Source: Nitrosomonas sp. | GTDB taxonomy: Bacteria > Pseudomonadota > Gammaproteobacteria > Burkholderiales > Nitrosomonadaceae | Reading direction: 5' to 3' | NCBI GenBank assembly: GCA_021774265.1 | Contig: JAJFJG010000110.1 | Location: forward strand, 1-38,226 | DNA: 38,226 nucleotides | Shown here: positions 8,565-20,101 of the stretch, in pieces | How positions within the stretch are numbered: the stretch's first letter is position 1 | Layout of the letters: the number at the start of each line of letters is the position of its first letter | Position numbers and translations under genes: made by a program | The notes under the pieces: model-generated | What the model was told of the DNA's origin: nothing | Databases searched by the model: none | What the model saw: the letters and a program-made list of their open reading frames with translations, nothing else

Positions 8565-9629
8565 TTATTTAACAACGGCTGTTAAGTCGCCTTTTGCATA
8601 ACTAATCGCCATATTATCCATCATGATCGGCTTAATTTTATTAGCTTGACCGGCACAACCAAAAGCTTCAAAACGTGCCTTACAAATATCCTTAGCAGCA
8701 ACAGTCGCTTCCGCAAGGAATTTGCGAGGATCGAAGTTACTTTGGTTATGTGCCAAATGACGGCGAATAGCGCCAGTCATTGCAAGGCGGATATCAGTAT
8801 CAATATTGACTTTACGCACACCATATTTAATTCCTTCCTGTATTTCTTCAACTGGCACACCATAGGTTTCTTTCATGTCACCGCCGTATTTACGGATAAT
8901 CTCAAGCCATTCCTGTGGCACCGAGCTGGATCCGTGCATGACCAAATGTGTATTTGGAATGCGCTGATGAATTTCTTTGATTCTCTCAATCGCCAAAATA
9001 TCACCGGTTGGCTTGCGCGTAAATTTATATGCGCCATGTGAGGTTCCAATCGCAATCGCTAAAGCGTCAACATTGGTTTTTCTAACGAAATCGGCAGCTT
9101 CTTCAGGGTCTGTTAGTAATTGATCTTGAGATAATTTACCTTCTGCGCCATGACCGTCTTCCGCTTCGCCCATGCCTGATTCTAGCGAACCCAAGCAACC
9201 TAACTCACCTTCAACTGAAACGCCTACGGAATGCGCAATCGCAACCACTTCAGCAGTAACGTTTACGTTATATTCAAAAGAGGCGGGGGTCTTAGCATCC
9301 GCCTCCAAAGAGCCATCCATCATTACGCTGGAAAAACCGCTTCGAATAGCGTTTACACAGACGGAAGGTGATGATCCGTGATCTTGGTGCATCACGACAG
9401 GAATATGTGGATATGCTTCCACTGCAGCCTCAATCAAATGACGCAAGAATGCTTCACCAGCATATTTACGAGCACCTGCTGAACCTTGCATAATAACCGG
9501 GCTGTTACATTCGTCAGCAGCCTGCATGATGGCTTGAATTTGCTCCAGGTTATTCACATTGAAAGCAGGTAATCCGTAGCTATTTTCAGCTGCATGATCC
9601 AGTAATTGTCTTAATGATACGAGTGCCAT
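8565..9629 (-). CDS. fba: class II fructose-bisphosphate aldolase
   Basis: Zinc-dependent aldolase that joins or splits fructose 1,6-bisphosphate, and in the Calvin cycle also sedoheptulose 1,7-bisphosphate. At 354 residues with the opening [20 protein letters not shown], it resembles the Calvin-cycle subtype. Metal and substrate motifs seen are [10 protein letters not shown] (near residue 80), EGELGCLG (about 140), [11 protein letters not shown] (about 200), LVMHGSSS (about 232) and [11 protein letters not shown] (about 277). A strong AGGAG lies before the ATG. It is the last gene of the tkt-gap-pgk-pyk-fba cluster, 66 bp after pyk. Confidence 0.96.
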   Translation of the reverse strand: MALVSLRQLLDHAAENSYGLPAFNVNNLEQIQAIMQAADECNSPVIMQGSAGARKYAGEAFLRHLIEAAVEAYPHIPVVMHQDHGSSPSVCVNAIRSGFSSVMMDGSLEADAKTPASFEYNVNVTAEVVAIAHSVGVSVEGELGCLGSLESGMGEAEDGHGAEGKLSQDQLLTDPEEAADFVRKTNVDALAIAIGTSHGAYKFTRKPTGDILAIERIKEIHQRIPNTHLVMHGSSSVPQEWLEIIRKYGGDMKETYGVPVEEIQEGIKYGVRKVNIDTDIRLAMTGAIRRHLAHNQSNFDPRKFLAEATVAAKDICKARFEAFGCAGQANKIKPIMMDNMAISYAKGDLTAVVK

Positions 9630-9695
9630 TTAAGTCTCCTTCTAATAGTAATTAAATGTTTTAATTATTTCTGTTGCTAATACTTTTCATGAGTT

Positions 9696-11159
9696 CTAAG
9701 AAATTCGCGATGGTTCTAATTTTTTTAATCGCTCGTATTCCCCAACCCGAACAATCTTCAGGGTATTAGTTCCACCAGTTTTACCGACCGGTTCGCCTAT
9801 GGTCATCACTATTAAATCACCGTTACGCACTGCGCCACGTTTAAGTAATACGTCTTCCGCCATACGTAGTATTTCCTCGGGATCAATCAAAGAATCACTA
9901 AATTTAACTGGGTAAACACCGCGAAAGAGCGTCACTTTACGAAGTGTATCTTCATTAGGGCTAATTGCAAAAATCGGCACTTTAGAACTTCTACGTGACA
10001 TTAATAATGCAGTGACGCCACTTTGTGTTAAAGCCGCGATCGCCCTTATTTTAAGGCCACTTGCAGTTGTAAACATCGTTGCACGTGCAATCGCTTCTTC
10101 GATTGTGCTTGGTTGTACACTTGGCATCCGTCTATCATTATTAACCAAATATTCTTTTTCAGCTTCAAGGCATACTCTAGCCATCGCTTCTACCGATTCC
10201 ACCGGATAGCGCCCTGCTGCTGATTCAGCAGACAGCATAACCGCATCAGTCCCATCCAACACTGCATTCGCTACATCTGACACTTCTGCCCGAGTTGGAA
10301 TCGGATTGGTAATCATAGACTCCAACATTTGAGTTGCTGTAACCACCAATTTATTATTAGCACGCGCGGCCCTTATGATTCTCTTTTGTAAAGCAGGTAC
10401 AGCCGCGTCACCCACTTCCACAGCTAAATCACCCCGCGCAACCATCAGCGCATCAGACGCATCGAGAATATCATCAAGTGCCAAGATCGCTTCTGTACGC
10501 TCTATCTTTGCCATGATCATGCATTTACCGCCAGCTTCAGTCATAAGCGCACGTGCTTGACGAATATCATCACCAGAACGAGGGAAGGATACAGCCAAAT
10601 AGTCGGCATTAAATGCAACAGCCGTCAGGATATCATCCATATCCTTGCTAGTCAGCGCTGGCGCACCAAGACCTCCACCTTTACGATTGATGCCTTTATT
10701 GTTAGAAAGCACCCCGCCTTGTTCTACAACACAAAAGATTTCAGACCCTCTAACCATTGACACACCAAGTACAATACGACCGTCATCCAGCATCAATGTT
10801 GCACCTGTCTCTACATCATTTGGCAGTTCTTTATAATCTAATCCAACGCGTTCTTGGTTACCTAGCTTACAGTCGGCATCAAGTATAAATTTATCACCGA
10901 TTTCGAGATTTATGTGCCCATTTTCAAATCGCCCAATACGGATTTTTGGGCCTTGTAAATCTGCTAATATGCCGACAGAATTTCCAGCTGAATGCGCTAT
11001 TTCTCTTACCATTTCAGCGCTAGCAATATGCTCTTCACGCGTACCATGAGAGAAATTAATCCGAACAACATCTACACCTGCCTTAATCATCGATTTGAGT
11101 ACTTTCAAATCTTTCGTAGCAGGGCCAAGTGTCGCAACAATCTTTGTTCTTCGGAACAT
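9696..11159 (-). CDS. pyk: pyruvate kinase
   Basis: Converts phosphoenolpyruvate and ADP to pyruvate and ATP. The 487-residue length is normal. Clear motifs are RRTKIVATLGPAT (start), VRINFSHG, IMAKIERTEAI with the catalytic Lys, MVARGDLAVEV and VTATQMLESM, with the C-terminal allosteric domain complete. The ATG has only a weak AGAGAAAAG upstream. The gene is 23 bp downstream of pgk. Its place within a Calvin-type cluster supplies a route from 3-phosphoglycerate (via other enzymes) to pyruvate for biosynthesis. Confidence 0.96.
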   Translation of the reverse strand: MFRRTKIVATLGPATKDLKVLKSMIKAGVDVVRINFSHGTREEHIASAEMVREIAHSAGNSVGILADLQGPKIRIGRFENGHINLEIGDKFILDADCKLGNQERVGLDYKELPNDVETGATLMLDDGRIVLGVSMVRGSEIFCVVEQGGVLSNNKGINRKGGGLGAPALTSKDMDDILTAVAFNADYLAVSFPRSGDDIRQARALMTEAGGKCMIMAKIERTEAILALDDILDASDALMVARGDLAVEVGDAAVPALQKRIIRAARANNKLVVTATQMLESMITNPIPTRAEVSDVANAVLDGTDAVMLSAESAAGRYPVESVEAMARVCLEAEKEYLVNNDRRMPSVQPSTIEEAIARATMFTTASGLKIRAIAALTQSGVTALLMSRRSSKVPIFAISPNEDTLRKVTLFRGVYPVKFSDSLIDPEEILRMAEDVLLKRGAVRNGDLIVMTIGEPVGKTGGTNTLKIVRVGEYERLKKLEPSRIS

Positions 11160-11182
11160 TAGTTTAACTTTTCTCTTTGAGA

Positions 11183-12361
11183 TTAACGGGCACGTACTTC
11201 TAGGATTTCAACTGCTGGTAGTTTCTTACCTTCAAGAAACTCTAAAAAGGCACCACCCGCTGTAGATATATAAGAAACTTTATCATAGATATCATATTTT
11301 TGAATCGCCGCAATTGTATCGCCGCCGCCCGCTAATGTAAAAGCATTGGTATTCGCAATAGCATTGGCAATGGTTTTAGTACCTTCACCAAATTGATCAA
11401 ACTCAAATACTCCGACAGGACCATTCCATACAACGGTTCCAGCTGTCATAATGATGTCAGCAAGTTCCTGCGCGCTCTTTGGGCCTATATCAAAAATCAT
11501 TTCGTCGTCTTGAACGGCATCAACTGCTTTTATTACGGCAGGCTCATTAGCATCAAATTGCTTGCCAACGACAACATCAACAGCGATTGGTATTGATGCA
11601 TTACGCTTACTCATTTTTTCTATTAAATCTTTAGCAATCGGCACCAAATCATCTTCACACAATGATTTACCAATGTTATTACCTTCAGCTTTAATGAAGG
11701 TATTTGCAATACCGCCACCGACAACTAATTGATCGACCTTCTCTGAAAGCGCTTCTAAAACTGTGAGTTTTGTTGACACTTTTGACCCGCCAACAATGGC
11801 AACCATTGGTCGTGCAGGGCTTAACAAAGCTTTCGTTAGCGCTTCCAACTCTTCAGTTAATAAAATACCGGCACATGCTAAAGGCGCATATTGTGCAATA
11901 CCATGAGTTGAAGCCTGCGCGCGGTGAGCCGTACCAAATGCATCCATAACAAACACGTCGCATAGTTTGGCGTAGTTACGGGCAGTCTCTTCATCGTTCT
12001 TCATCTCACCCACGTTAATGCGACAATTCTCTAAAACCACTAATTCACCTTCAGCAATTTCAAAACCACCATCAACCCAGTCTTTTATCAAACGTACTGG
12101 CTTACCAAGCCGTTTAGCAATATTATCTGCCACAGGCTTCAGCGAGTTTTCTTCGGACCATTTACCTTCTTGAGGACGACCTAAATGGGAAGTCACCATG
12201 ACTTTGGCACCTTGCTTCAGACAATGATTTATTGTCGCCATAGATGCCGTAATACGTGCATCCGAGGAAACTTTGCCTTCTTTAATAGGCACATTAAGAT
12301 CCGCACGAATAAATACACGTTTACCCTTGAGATCGAGATCGATAAGCTTGATAACAGACAC
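11183..12361 (-). CDS. pgk: phosphoglycerate kinase
   Basis: Reversible transfer of phosphate between 1,3-bisphosphoglycerate and ADP; in autotrophs it runs towards bisphosphoglycerate. Motifs seen are [30 protein letters not shown], the [10 protein letters not shown] loop, WNGPVGVFE and [10 protein letters not shown]. The longest frame begins at a TTG (12379). The GTG at 12361 gives the family N-terminus (M)[15 protein letters not shown] and has GGAG six bases upstream, so I place the start there (392 residues). It lies between gap and pyk in the same orientation. Confidence 0.95.
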   Translation of the reverse strand: MSVIKLIDLDLKGKRVFIRADLNVPIKEGKVSSDARITASMATINHCLKQGAKVMVTSHLGRPQEGKWSEENSLKPVADNIAKRLGKPVRLIKDWVDGGFEIAEGELVVLENCRINVGEMKNDEETARNYAKLCDVFVMDAFGTAHRAQASTHGIAQYAPLACAGILLTEELEALTKALLSPARPMVAIVGGSKVSTKLTVLEALSEKVDQLVVGGGIANTFIKAEGNNIGKSLCEDDLVPIAKDLIEKMSKRNASIPIAVDVVVGKQFDANEPAVIKAVDAVQDDEMIFDIGPKSAQELADIIMTAGTVVWNGPVGVFEFDQFGEGTKTIANAIANTNAFTLAGGGDTIAAIQKYDIYDKVSYISTAGGAFLEFLEGKKLPAVEILEVRAR

Positions 12362-12481
12362 TATAAACTCCAGATTCAACTAAATAAAACATAAAGGATA
12401 GCAACTGCTACCCTTTACATACAAAACATCAGTAAATATAATTGCGAGTTAATAAAATCATCATCTTATTAACACATTAAA

Positions 12482-13492
<1,011 letters not shown>

Positions 13493-13562
13493 TTAAATAA
13501 AAACTGTATTGCGCAGAAACAATACACCTTATTCCTATGCATTTAATTCTGCTAATTTATAA

Positions 13563-15578
13563 TTACAAAATGCCTTTAACTTTACTGACGACATTATCAA
13601 CTGTGAAGCCAAAGTGTTTGAACAATTCGCCAGCTGGCGCTGATTCGCCAAAAGTATCGATACCGACAACATCACCTTCAAGACCGACATACTTACGCCA
13701 TGTGTCTGTAACACCGGCCTCAACGGCAACGCGATTAACACCTGGCAACAACACGCTATCTTTATAAGCTTTGTCTTGACGATCAAAGACGTTGGTGCAT
13801 GGCATTGAAACAACGCGCACCTGAACACCAGCATCAGCTAATGCTTTCTGAGCATCCATTGCTAACCCAACTTCCGAGCCGGTTGCAATAATAATAGCTT
13901 GTGGCTTACCGCCTGCAGCTTCTGATAATACATAGCCACCTTTATCAATCTGCTTAATGGTAGCTGCACCACGTTTTTGGAATGGCAGGTTCTGGCGACT
14001 AAAAATCAGGACTGAAGGCCCATCTTTACGTTCAATTGACCGCGCCCAAGAAACAGTTGATTCAACGGTATCGCAAGGACGCCACACATCCATATTTGGG
14101 ATATGACGTAGCGTTGCAATTTGTTCCACTGGCTGGTGTGTTGGACCATCTTCACCTAAGCCGATAGAATCATGGGTAAACACAAATAAGCAGCGAATCT
14201 TCATCAATGCAGCCATACGCAACGCATTACGTGCGTATTCTGAGAACATCAGGAAAGTCGCGCCGTAAGGAATTATACCACCATGCAATGACATACCATT
14301 CATCATGGCACTCATACCAAATTCACGCACGCCATAATAGACATAGTTACCACCTGCATCATGGCTCACACCTTTGGAACCAGACCAAATAGTCAGATTA
14401 GACCCAGCTAAATCAGCAGAACCACCAATCATTTCTGGCAATACCGGAGCGATGCCTTCGATTGCATTCTGTGATGCTTTGCGGCTCGCGATGGTTTCTT
14501 CTTTTGCGTTTACCTGGTTAATAAAACCTTCCACGTGGTTTTGCCAGTTTGCAGGAAGCTCATTTGCCATACGACGTGTAAATTCAGCCGCTTCAGCCGC
14601 ATATTTCTGCGAATACTCTGTAAATTTCTGATCCCATGCTGCCTCCAGTTTCTTACCTTTATCTTTTCCATCCCAAACATCATAAACATCTTGGGGAATT
14701 TCAAACGGTGGGTAGTTCCAACCAATATGAGGACGCGTCGCCGCAATTTCAGCGTCACCCAATGCCGCACCATGTACGGAATGTGTATTTGCCATATTAG
14801 GCGAACCTAAACCAATAACAGTTTTACAGCAGATCATGGTTGGCTTATCGCCCGCTTTCTTGGCTTCCTCAATGGCTGCCTCAATAGCAACCGGATCATG
14901 ACCGTTAACGTTTGGCACGACATGCCAGCCATAAGCCTCAAAGCGCTTAGGCGTGTCATCTGTGAACCAACCTTCAACTTCACCATCAATGGAAATACCA
15001 TTATCATCGTAGAAGCAAATCAGCTTACCTAAACCTAAAGTACCGGCCAATGAACAGGCTTCGTGTGAAATACCTTCCATTAAGCAACCATCGCCAAGGA
15101 AAACATAGGTGTGATGATTAACAATATCAAAGCCTGGGCGATTAAATTCAGCCGCAAGGATTTTTTCTGCTAGTGCCATACCTACTGCATTGGTAATACC
15201 TTGTCCTAATGGACCTGTTGTGGTTTCTACGCCAGGTGTATACCCATACTCAGGATGACCTGGAGTCTTGGAATGCAGTTGACGGAAACGCTTAATTTCT
15301 TCCATTGGCAAATCGTAACCGGTCAAATGCAATAATGCATAAATTAGCATGGACCCATGTCCATTTGATAAAACAAAACGGTCACGATCAAACCAGTCTG
15401 GATTGGTAGGATTATGGCGCATGTGATGAATCCATAGCACTTCGGCTATTTCGGCCATACCCATCGGCATTCCAGGGTGACCCGAATTAGCTTTTTGCAC
15501 AGCATCCATTGCCAATGCGCGAATTGCACTCGTTAAATTCTTAAATACCGGTGCGTCAAAATCCTTAAATGTACCCAT
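13563..15578 (-). CDS. tkt: transketolase
   Basis: Thiamine-diphosphate enzyme moving two-carbon units between sugar phosphates in the Calvin and pentose phosphate cycles. About 671 residues. Motifs are [17 protein letters not shown], the ThDP motif [13 protein letters not shown] through FYDDNGIS, and [19 protein letters not shown] in the pyrimidine domain. Two starts are possible: GTG 15584 (three bases from GGGAG) and ATG 15578 (nine bases). I prefer the ATG by spacing. As the first gene of the cluster, it has a candidate sigma-70 promoter about 75-105 bp upstream. Confidence 0.96.
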   Translation of the reverse strand: MGTFKDFDAPVFKNLTSAIRALAMDAVQKANSGHPGMPMGMAEIAEVLWIHHMRHNPTNPDWFDRDRFVLSNGHGSMLIYALLHLTGYDLPMEEIKRFRQLHSKTPGHPEYGYTPGVETTTGPLGQGITNAVGMALAEKILAAEFNRPGFDIVNHHTYVFLGDGCLMEGISHEACSLAGTLGLGKLICFYDDNGISIDGEVEGWFTDDTPKRFEAYGWHVVPNVNGHDPVAIEAAIEEAKKAGDKPTMICCKTVIGLGSPNMANTHSVHGAALGDAEIAATRPHIGWNYPPFEIPQDVYDVWDGKDKGKKLEAAWDQKFTEYSQKYAAEAAEFTRRMANELPANWQNHVEGFINQVNAKEETIASRKASQNAIEGIAPVLPEMIGGSADLAGSNLTIWSGSKGVSHDAGGNYVYYGVREFGMSAMMNGMSLHGGIIPYGATFLMFSEYARNALRMAALMKIRCLFVFTHDSIGLGEDGPTHQPVEQIATLRHIPNMDVWRPCDTVESTVSWARSIERKDGPSVLIFSRQNLPFQKRGAATIKQIDKGGYVLSEAAGGKPQAIIIATGSEVGLAMDAQKALADAGVQVRVVSMPCTNVFDRQDKAYKDSVLLPGVNRVAVEAGVTDTWRKYVGLEGDVVGIDTFGESAPAGELFKHFGFTVDNVVSKVKGIL

Positions 15579-15904
15579 TGACACTTACTCCCTTAAATTC
15601 ATCAAACAAAAAATCGTCTACTGCAACAAACGGCCACAAGCCGACAAATACTATATTATCTCTTAAGATACGATACTCGACAACTACAAGTAACTTTCAG
15701 GAATGAAATGTACTCGCAACGCTAGGCGCACCTTCGGAAAAGGCGACCTCTTAGCAAGCACACTTATTATAAGAAATTAAACTGATAGAAAATGAAAAGC
15801 ACTCGTTTTATTGTGAGACAACACAGCTTCGAAAAAAATTGAAATCGTCTTTGTCTTTATAAGCCACATCATTGATTAATAGACCCCTATGATAGCCAAT
15901 CAAC
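15579..15904. other. ntrX-tkt intergenic region with promoter and hairpin
   Basis: About 326 bp with no gene. It holds the candidate tkt promoter (15655-15683) and, further upstream, a bulged hairpin at 15721-15755 (GCTAGG... through ...CCTCTTAGC, with CCTT pairing AAGG around a small loop). The hairpin lacks a U-tract. It lies upstream of the promoter, so it would be part of any read-through from ntrX rather than of the tkt leader. The short symmetric CTTAAG between the -35 and -10 boxes could be part of a regulator site. Confidence 0.4.
15655..15683 (-). promoter_or_regulatory. candidate sigma-70 promoter for the tkt cluster
   Basis: On the minus strand TTGTCG (15683-15678) and GATAAT (15660-15655) are separated by exactly 17 bases. 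They match the -35 and -10 consensus at 4/6 and 5/6 positions. It is oriented towards tkt, about 75 bases before its start codon. This is a pattern match only. Confidence 0.5.
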
Positions 15905-17176
15905 TTAATGGCTCCGTAACCGGATACCTAATAACTTAATTTTGCGATAAAGATGTGTCCGCTCCAGTCCTGCACGTTCTGCAACACGCGTCATATTTCC
16001 ACTTTCTTGATCAATTAAACGTTCAAAAAAAGTTTTCTCAAATAAGTCACGTGCTTCTCGCAAAGAAAGATTTAGCGGTATATCTGGTGCCGCCACTGAC
16101 GACGGCACGGCCGCCGTTGAAGCAGGATATTCTAATGCTTGCTGAACCGCCTCAGCAGAAATTTCTTCGCCCGTACAAGTCAACGCTAACGACCGTACAA
16201 CACCCGAAAGCTGCGTGAGATTCCCTGGCCAATCATAGTTACGCAAGCAATTAAGCGCGGCTGTACTAAATTGTAACAATGGCACTTCACCCGACTCAAT
16301 GAAACGCGACAACATTTGGCTAGCAAGTTCTGGAATATCCTCGCGATGCGTCCGTAATGCTGGCACACTAATACTTAAACCACTAAGCACTTCATATAAC
16401 TTTGGATGATAAGCACCTTGTGCAGTTAATTCAGCCAATGGCAATGATGTGGCACACACTAGCCGAACATTATATTTATCCACTTTACTTAGCAATAATA
16501 ATAAACCTTTCTGGCCTAATTTATTTAATTCACCCACATCTTTAAGAAACAGCAAGCCATCTCTTGCCTGTTCAAGCAAATCTAATGGCGCATCCGTTAA
16601 TAGAACAAGCGTCTCTGGCTCCACCATAGGCATATTGGGCCGATGTATAAAATGCACACATAACTCAATACCAGCACCTGGTTCACCAGTAAATAATAAG
16701 GGCGTTTTTAAATTGGCGATCTGCTCTAATCGTTTCTTTAGATCAGCAATTATTGCCCCACGACCCAAACTAGCCAGCGACAATGGAGAGGGCTGTTTAC
16801 TCTGACCACCACGCAACGCTCTACCGACAGTGCTCAGCAATTTCTGTAAAGGTATCGGTTTTTCCAGATAACCAAATGCACCAATTCGCGTGGCTTCAAC
16901 AGCGGTATCTATCGTGCCATGCCCCGACATCATAACCACTGGCATGGTTAGCAACCCACCACTAGCCCAGTCTTTTAACAACGTAATACCATCTGTATCA
17001 GGCATCCAGATATCCAACAACACTAAGTCAGGTCGCGTTTGACTTCGCCAACTACGTGCTTGCTCAGCATTCTCTGCTAATACCACACGATAACCCTCGT
17101 CTCTCAGAATTTCTGATAGCAGTTCACGTATACCAATTTCATCATCAACAACAAGTATCGTATTGTTAGTCATCAT
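15905..17176 (-). CDS. ntrX: NtrX-like response regulator with degenerate AAA+ domain
   Basis: Response regulator paired with the NtrY kinase encoded just upstream. It has three parts: a receiver domain (1-120; acidic pair DD near 11-12, phosphoacceptor Asp55 in LVLLDIWMPD, Lys106), a central NtrC-type AAA+ region (about 135-350), and a C-terminal Fis-type helix-turn-helix (about 375-420; NMTRVAERAGLERTHLYRKIK). The central domain looks dead. Walker A is GEPGAGIEL, with Ile where GxxGxGKE has Lys. The GAFTGA loop is missing, with a deletion of surrounding sequence. Walker B reads GLLFLKDVG instead of GTLFLDEIG. The Arg finger region is YHPKLYEVL and sensor II is WPGNLTQL without its Arg. It therefore should not hydrolyse ATP or open sigma-54 promoters. 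It may instead act as a direct DNA-binding regulator. Confidence 0.85.
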   Translation of the reverse strand: MMTNNTILVVDDEIGIRELLSEILRDEGYRVVLAENAEQARSWRSQTRPDLVLLDIWMPDTDGITLLKDWASGGLLTMPVVMMSGHGTIDTAVEATRIGAFGYLEKPIPLQKLLSTVGRALRGGQSKQPSPLSLASLGRGAIIADLKKRLEQIANLKTPLLFTGEPGAGIELCVHFIHRPNMPMVEPETLVLLTDAPLDLLEQARDGLLFLKDVGELNKLGQKGLLLLLSKVDKYNVRLVCATSLPLAELTAQGAYHPKLYEVLSGLSISVPALRTHREDIPELASQMLSRFIESGEVPLLQFSTAALNCLRNYDWPGNLTQLSGVVRSLALTCTGEEISAEAVQQALEYPASTAAVPSSVAAPDIPLNLSLREARDLFEKTFFERLIDQESGNMTRVAERAGLERTHLYRKIKLLGIRLRSH

Positions 17177-17320
17177 TCTAGAACAAGTCTCCGCTGATGA
17201 GGTTTAAATAACTTTTCTATCACAACAAACACTATAAAAAATTTCATTCTACCAAGTATTATTGGAGTTAAAGACCCATACATTATGGCAAGTATAAACC
17301 ACTAATAGCCAACCACGCAC

Positions 17321-19492
17321 TTATGCTATTTTCTGATCGCTCAAAAAGCTATTTTTATCAATCATTGGTAAATTGATGGAAACGATCGCACCATGTGGTT
17401 GCGCATTCCTGAGCTGAATCGTTCCCCCATGTTCTTCTACAATTTTTTTCACAATAGACAAACCCAGCCCCGTCCCTTTGGATTTTGTCGTCACATACGG
17501 CTCAAAAGCGCGCGTTTTAAATTGCTCAGAAAAGCCACTCCCATTATCACCGACACTAAGCAGCACATTATCATGAAAAATTTCGGTACGAATAACAATC
17601 TGTGGTTCAACAACATCAACTAACGCATCCTGGGCATTCTGTAACAAATTATGTAACACTTGACGCAGCCGTGTAGAATCACCATTAACTATCGGTAAAT
17701 CAGATGCCAATTTTAAATGAATCTGAGTACGTAAATCGCTGTCGGCAGCGATGCTTTCTGTTTCATAAAGTGACACTACTTCACGTACCAATCGATTGAA
17801 ATCTAACGATCTCAATGCCAATTTTGGCACCCGCGCATATTCGTTAAATTCATTAACCATTCTTTTCAACGCCTCTACCTGGTTAACAATTGTTTCGGTA
17901 GAACGCCTCAGAATTCTAGCATCTTGCTCATTTAGTTTTTCTTCAAATTTATGCAGCATACGCTCCGCAGAAAGCTGAATAGGTGTTAATGGGTTTTTAA
18001 TCTCATGAGCCAAACGACGTGCAACTTCACCGCGGGCAATCGTACGCTGTACTTGCAATAAATTAGTAATGTCGTCAAAAACCACAACGCTACCGCCGCC
18101 TGAGATTTGAGGTAAACGTGTACCTCGCAATAATAATACTTGGTTTTCACTCTCACCAGCACGCGTTATCTGACGCTGCCATTCACTCTCTTTTTCCAAT
18201 TCAAAATGTTCTCGAATTTCAGATACCAAGGCATTTAGCTGTGGCTCTTTTTCCACACAATCATCAATTGCTGTTCCATCTAAACTAATCAATGGAATCT
18301 GTAAAATCTGTTCCGCGCTACGATTTGCAATTGACAAACAAAGACGCTCATCAAACACCAATACACCAGAAGAAAGATTAGCTAAAATACTTTCCAAATG
18401 CGCACGCGCCCTTTCGATCTTTTGCTGATTCAATTGCGCTGCATCACGTGCCTCTTCTAATTGTTGCGTCATCAAATTAAAAGACTCCGTTAATATGCCT
18501 AACTCATCATTACTATGCACCAAATGACGCCGACTGAAGTCACCCTGTGCAACCGCCCGCGTACCTGCAGCCAGCATACCTAACGGCGCACTTAATCGTT
18601 CACTGATCAGAAAAGCAGCGGCAAGTGCAGAAAAAAGCGAAAGTAATAATACTAATGTTAACGTAAGGCTATATAACCGAGTCAGCCCCTGACGCGATAA
18701 CAATAACTCCTGATAATCTCGATACCCCGCATATAATATTTCCGCATCTTCTGCCAATTGCCGTTGCACTGGTTGCAGCAACTGCAACACGCGAATATCT
18801 TCATTCAGGCTCAACACATTTACTGGCGCCACCACACGCAAATAAAGCTCACCTTCTGCAACTGACTCGACGACACTATAAGCTTTCTGCACCCGGATAT
18901 GGCGCATCACAGACGTATTAGGCATCTCTGGAAACAAAGCCATATCATCCATGCTAGCAAATGCAATGACCTTACCATCTTGACTGAATAGCGTGGCTTC
19001 GTGTATCTCAGATTGGGCTAACAATTCATTTAAGATATGCAGTGATGAAGCGGCTGGTTCTGATAATGTTAATGCCGTCGCTTGCGCTTTTCGGCGTAAT
19101 TCTCCCAGCAGATTGTCGAGCATAGTATGACCTAGATTCACACCACCTTCTAACGCTCGATCAACCTTAACATCGAACCATGACTCGATACTTTTCCCTA
19201 AAAATTGAACCGATACGGTATAAATCAGCGCACCTGGAAGAGTCGCCATCAACGAGAAAATTAATAATAATCGTAGCGCCAGTTTAGAACCAAATTCACC
19301 CGCTTTGAGTCGCCGCGTCAATCGCCATAGCAAATAACCCACAATGGCCATGAGAAACAATACAAAGGCAACATTAAGCGCAATAAGTAATCGATAACGG
19401 CGTTCAAAAAACTCTGTATTTGCACCGGCAGTAGCTAATAAGAACAACATCACGGCACCCAAACCCGCGCCAATAATGATGACGTTTCTCAC
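17321..19492 (-). CDS. ntrY: NtrY-like membrane sensor histidine kinase
   Basis: Inner-membrane kinase for the adjacent NtrX-like regulator. The 723 residues show hydrophobic helices at about 4-21, 35-57, 71-93 and 277-297, with a periplasmic sensor region between the third and fourth. Next come a HAMP linker (about 298-350; LSAPLGMLAAGTRAVAQGDF) and a PAS-like region (about 365-480; SGVLVFDERL, FDDITNL). The phosphoacceptor motif is AHEIKNPLTP with His496. The ATPase domain has the N-box near Asn619, GDNGSGF and GTGLGLSIVKKI. The start overlaps the stop of the DUF4390 gene by four bases (ATGA), so the two are translationally coupled. A 144-bp gap separates it from ntrX. Confidence 0.92.
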   Translation of the reverse strand: MRNVIIIGAGLGAVMLFLLATAGANTEFFERRYRLLIALNVAFVLFLMAIVGYLLWRLTRRLKAGEFGSKLALRLLLIFSLMATLPGALIYTVSVQFLGKSIESWFDVKVDRALEGGVNLGHTMLDNLLGELRRKAQATALTLSEPAASSLHILNELLAQSEIHEATLFSQDGKVIAFASMDDMALFPEMPNTSVMRHIRVQKAYSVVESVAEGELYLRVVAPVNVLSLNEDIRVLQLLQPVQRQLAEDAEILYAGYRDYQELLLSRQGLTRLYSLTLTLVLLLSLFSALAAAFLISERLSAPLGMLAAGTRAVAQGDFSRRHLVHSNDELGILTESFNLMTQQLEEARDAAQLNQQKIERARAHLESILANLSSGVLVFDERLCLSIANRSAEQILQIPLISLDGTAIDDCVEKEPQLNALVSEIREHFELEKESEWQRQITRAGESENQVLLLRGTRLPQISGGGSVVVFDDITNLLQVQRTIARGEVARRLAHEIKNPLTPIQLSAERMLHKFEEKLNEQDARILRRSTETIVNQVEALKRMVNEFNEYARVPKLALRSLDFNRLVREVVSLYETESIAADSDLRTQIHLKLASDLPIVNGDSTRLRQVLHNLLQNAQDALVDVVEPQIVIRTEIFHDNVLLSVGDNGSGFSEQFKTRAFEPYVTTKSKGTGLGLSIVKKIVEEHGGTIQLRNAQPHGAIVSINLPMIDKNSFLSDQKIA

Positions 19493-20094
19493 AGGCCACC
19501 TGTTTCATATAGATTCCGTGCGGAAAGAGGCAAACGCGTCTGCCATTGCAATGTTTTGGAAGTTAGATTCCATTCACTAGAACCAAATGTTTCAATTTGA
19601 AAAGGCTTTGGTAGTCGTGTCAGGTCAAGCCACATGCGCAGCGTAGCAGTATAGTTCACATCAGGCTTTAACGCATACATGATATCAACCGGAGCAGGAC
19701 GGCCACGTAACTGGCTTAAAACTTCCAGCGCTTCGTCCAAGGTATCAAAATTTTGCGACCACAATCGGCGGGTTAGCCGATATTGACGTGTCAGCGCGGA
19801 GTAACGCAATCCAATACGCATTTTGCTCACCGCAACTTCTTTACTAAACCAATACCAACGCGGTTCAAACAAACTAAATTTGGTACGAAAGTAAAGAATC
19901 ACCCCTTTTTCAAGTGCCTGCTCTAGCAGTGGATTAAGAATAATCTCAGCATCAACATTCAGTTCATAACCCTCCTCCACAACATCTAGTCCAACATATT
20001 CTATCTGAATACTACCTTCGGCGTGCGTTACCGTCGGCAAAACCATCATAACAAGCAACAGTAGGATCTTACGCATCCAGCGGGTAATCCACAT
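19489..20094 (-). CDS. DUF4390 domain secreted or membrane-anchored protein
   Basis: About 201 residues. The N-terminus is MWITRWMRKILLLLVMMVLP followed by TVTHAEG, a signal peptide or anchor. The rest is a beta-rich periplasmic domain with the DUF4390 pattern: a repeated WYWFSKEVAVSKMRIGLRYSALTRQYRLTRR core and a final SEWNLTSKTLQW segment. Its function is not established. It is consistently found between rsmB and ntrY in betaproteobacteria, which suggests a role near the NtrY sensor. I chose ATG 20094, seven bases after the rsmB stop, over the longer frame that would overlap rsmB. The gene overlaps ntrY by four bases. Confidence 0.8.
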   Translation of the reverse strand: MWITRWMRKILLLLVMMVLPTVTHAEGSIQIEYVGLDVVEEGYELNVDAEIILNPLLEQALEKGVILYFRTKFSLFEPRWYWFSKEVAVSKMRIGLRYSALTRQYRLTRRLWSQNFDTLDEALEVLSQLRGRPAPVDIMYALKPDVNYTATLRMWLDLTRLPKPFQIETFGSSEWNLTSKTLQWQTRLPLSARNLYETGGL

Positions 20095-20101
20095 GGCTAA
20101 C

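Noticed and set aside
13535..13834. 99-codon minus-strand frame overlapping the end of tkt
   Set aside because: It is a different frame of the same strand within the conserved transketolase C-terminus, with no start signal.
15721..15755. Hairpin upstream of tkt as a riboswitch
   Set aside because: It is short and bulged, matches no riboswitch core that I know, and lies upstream of the best candidate promoter, so it would not be in the tkt leader.
16449..16805. 118-codon plus-strand frame opposite ntrX
   Set aside because: It is antisense to a clear gene and has a low-complexity Ser/Asn/Pro-rich translation with no ribosome-binding site.
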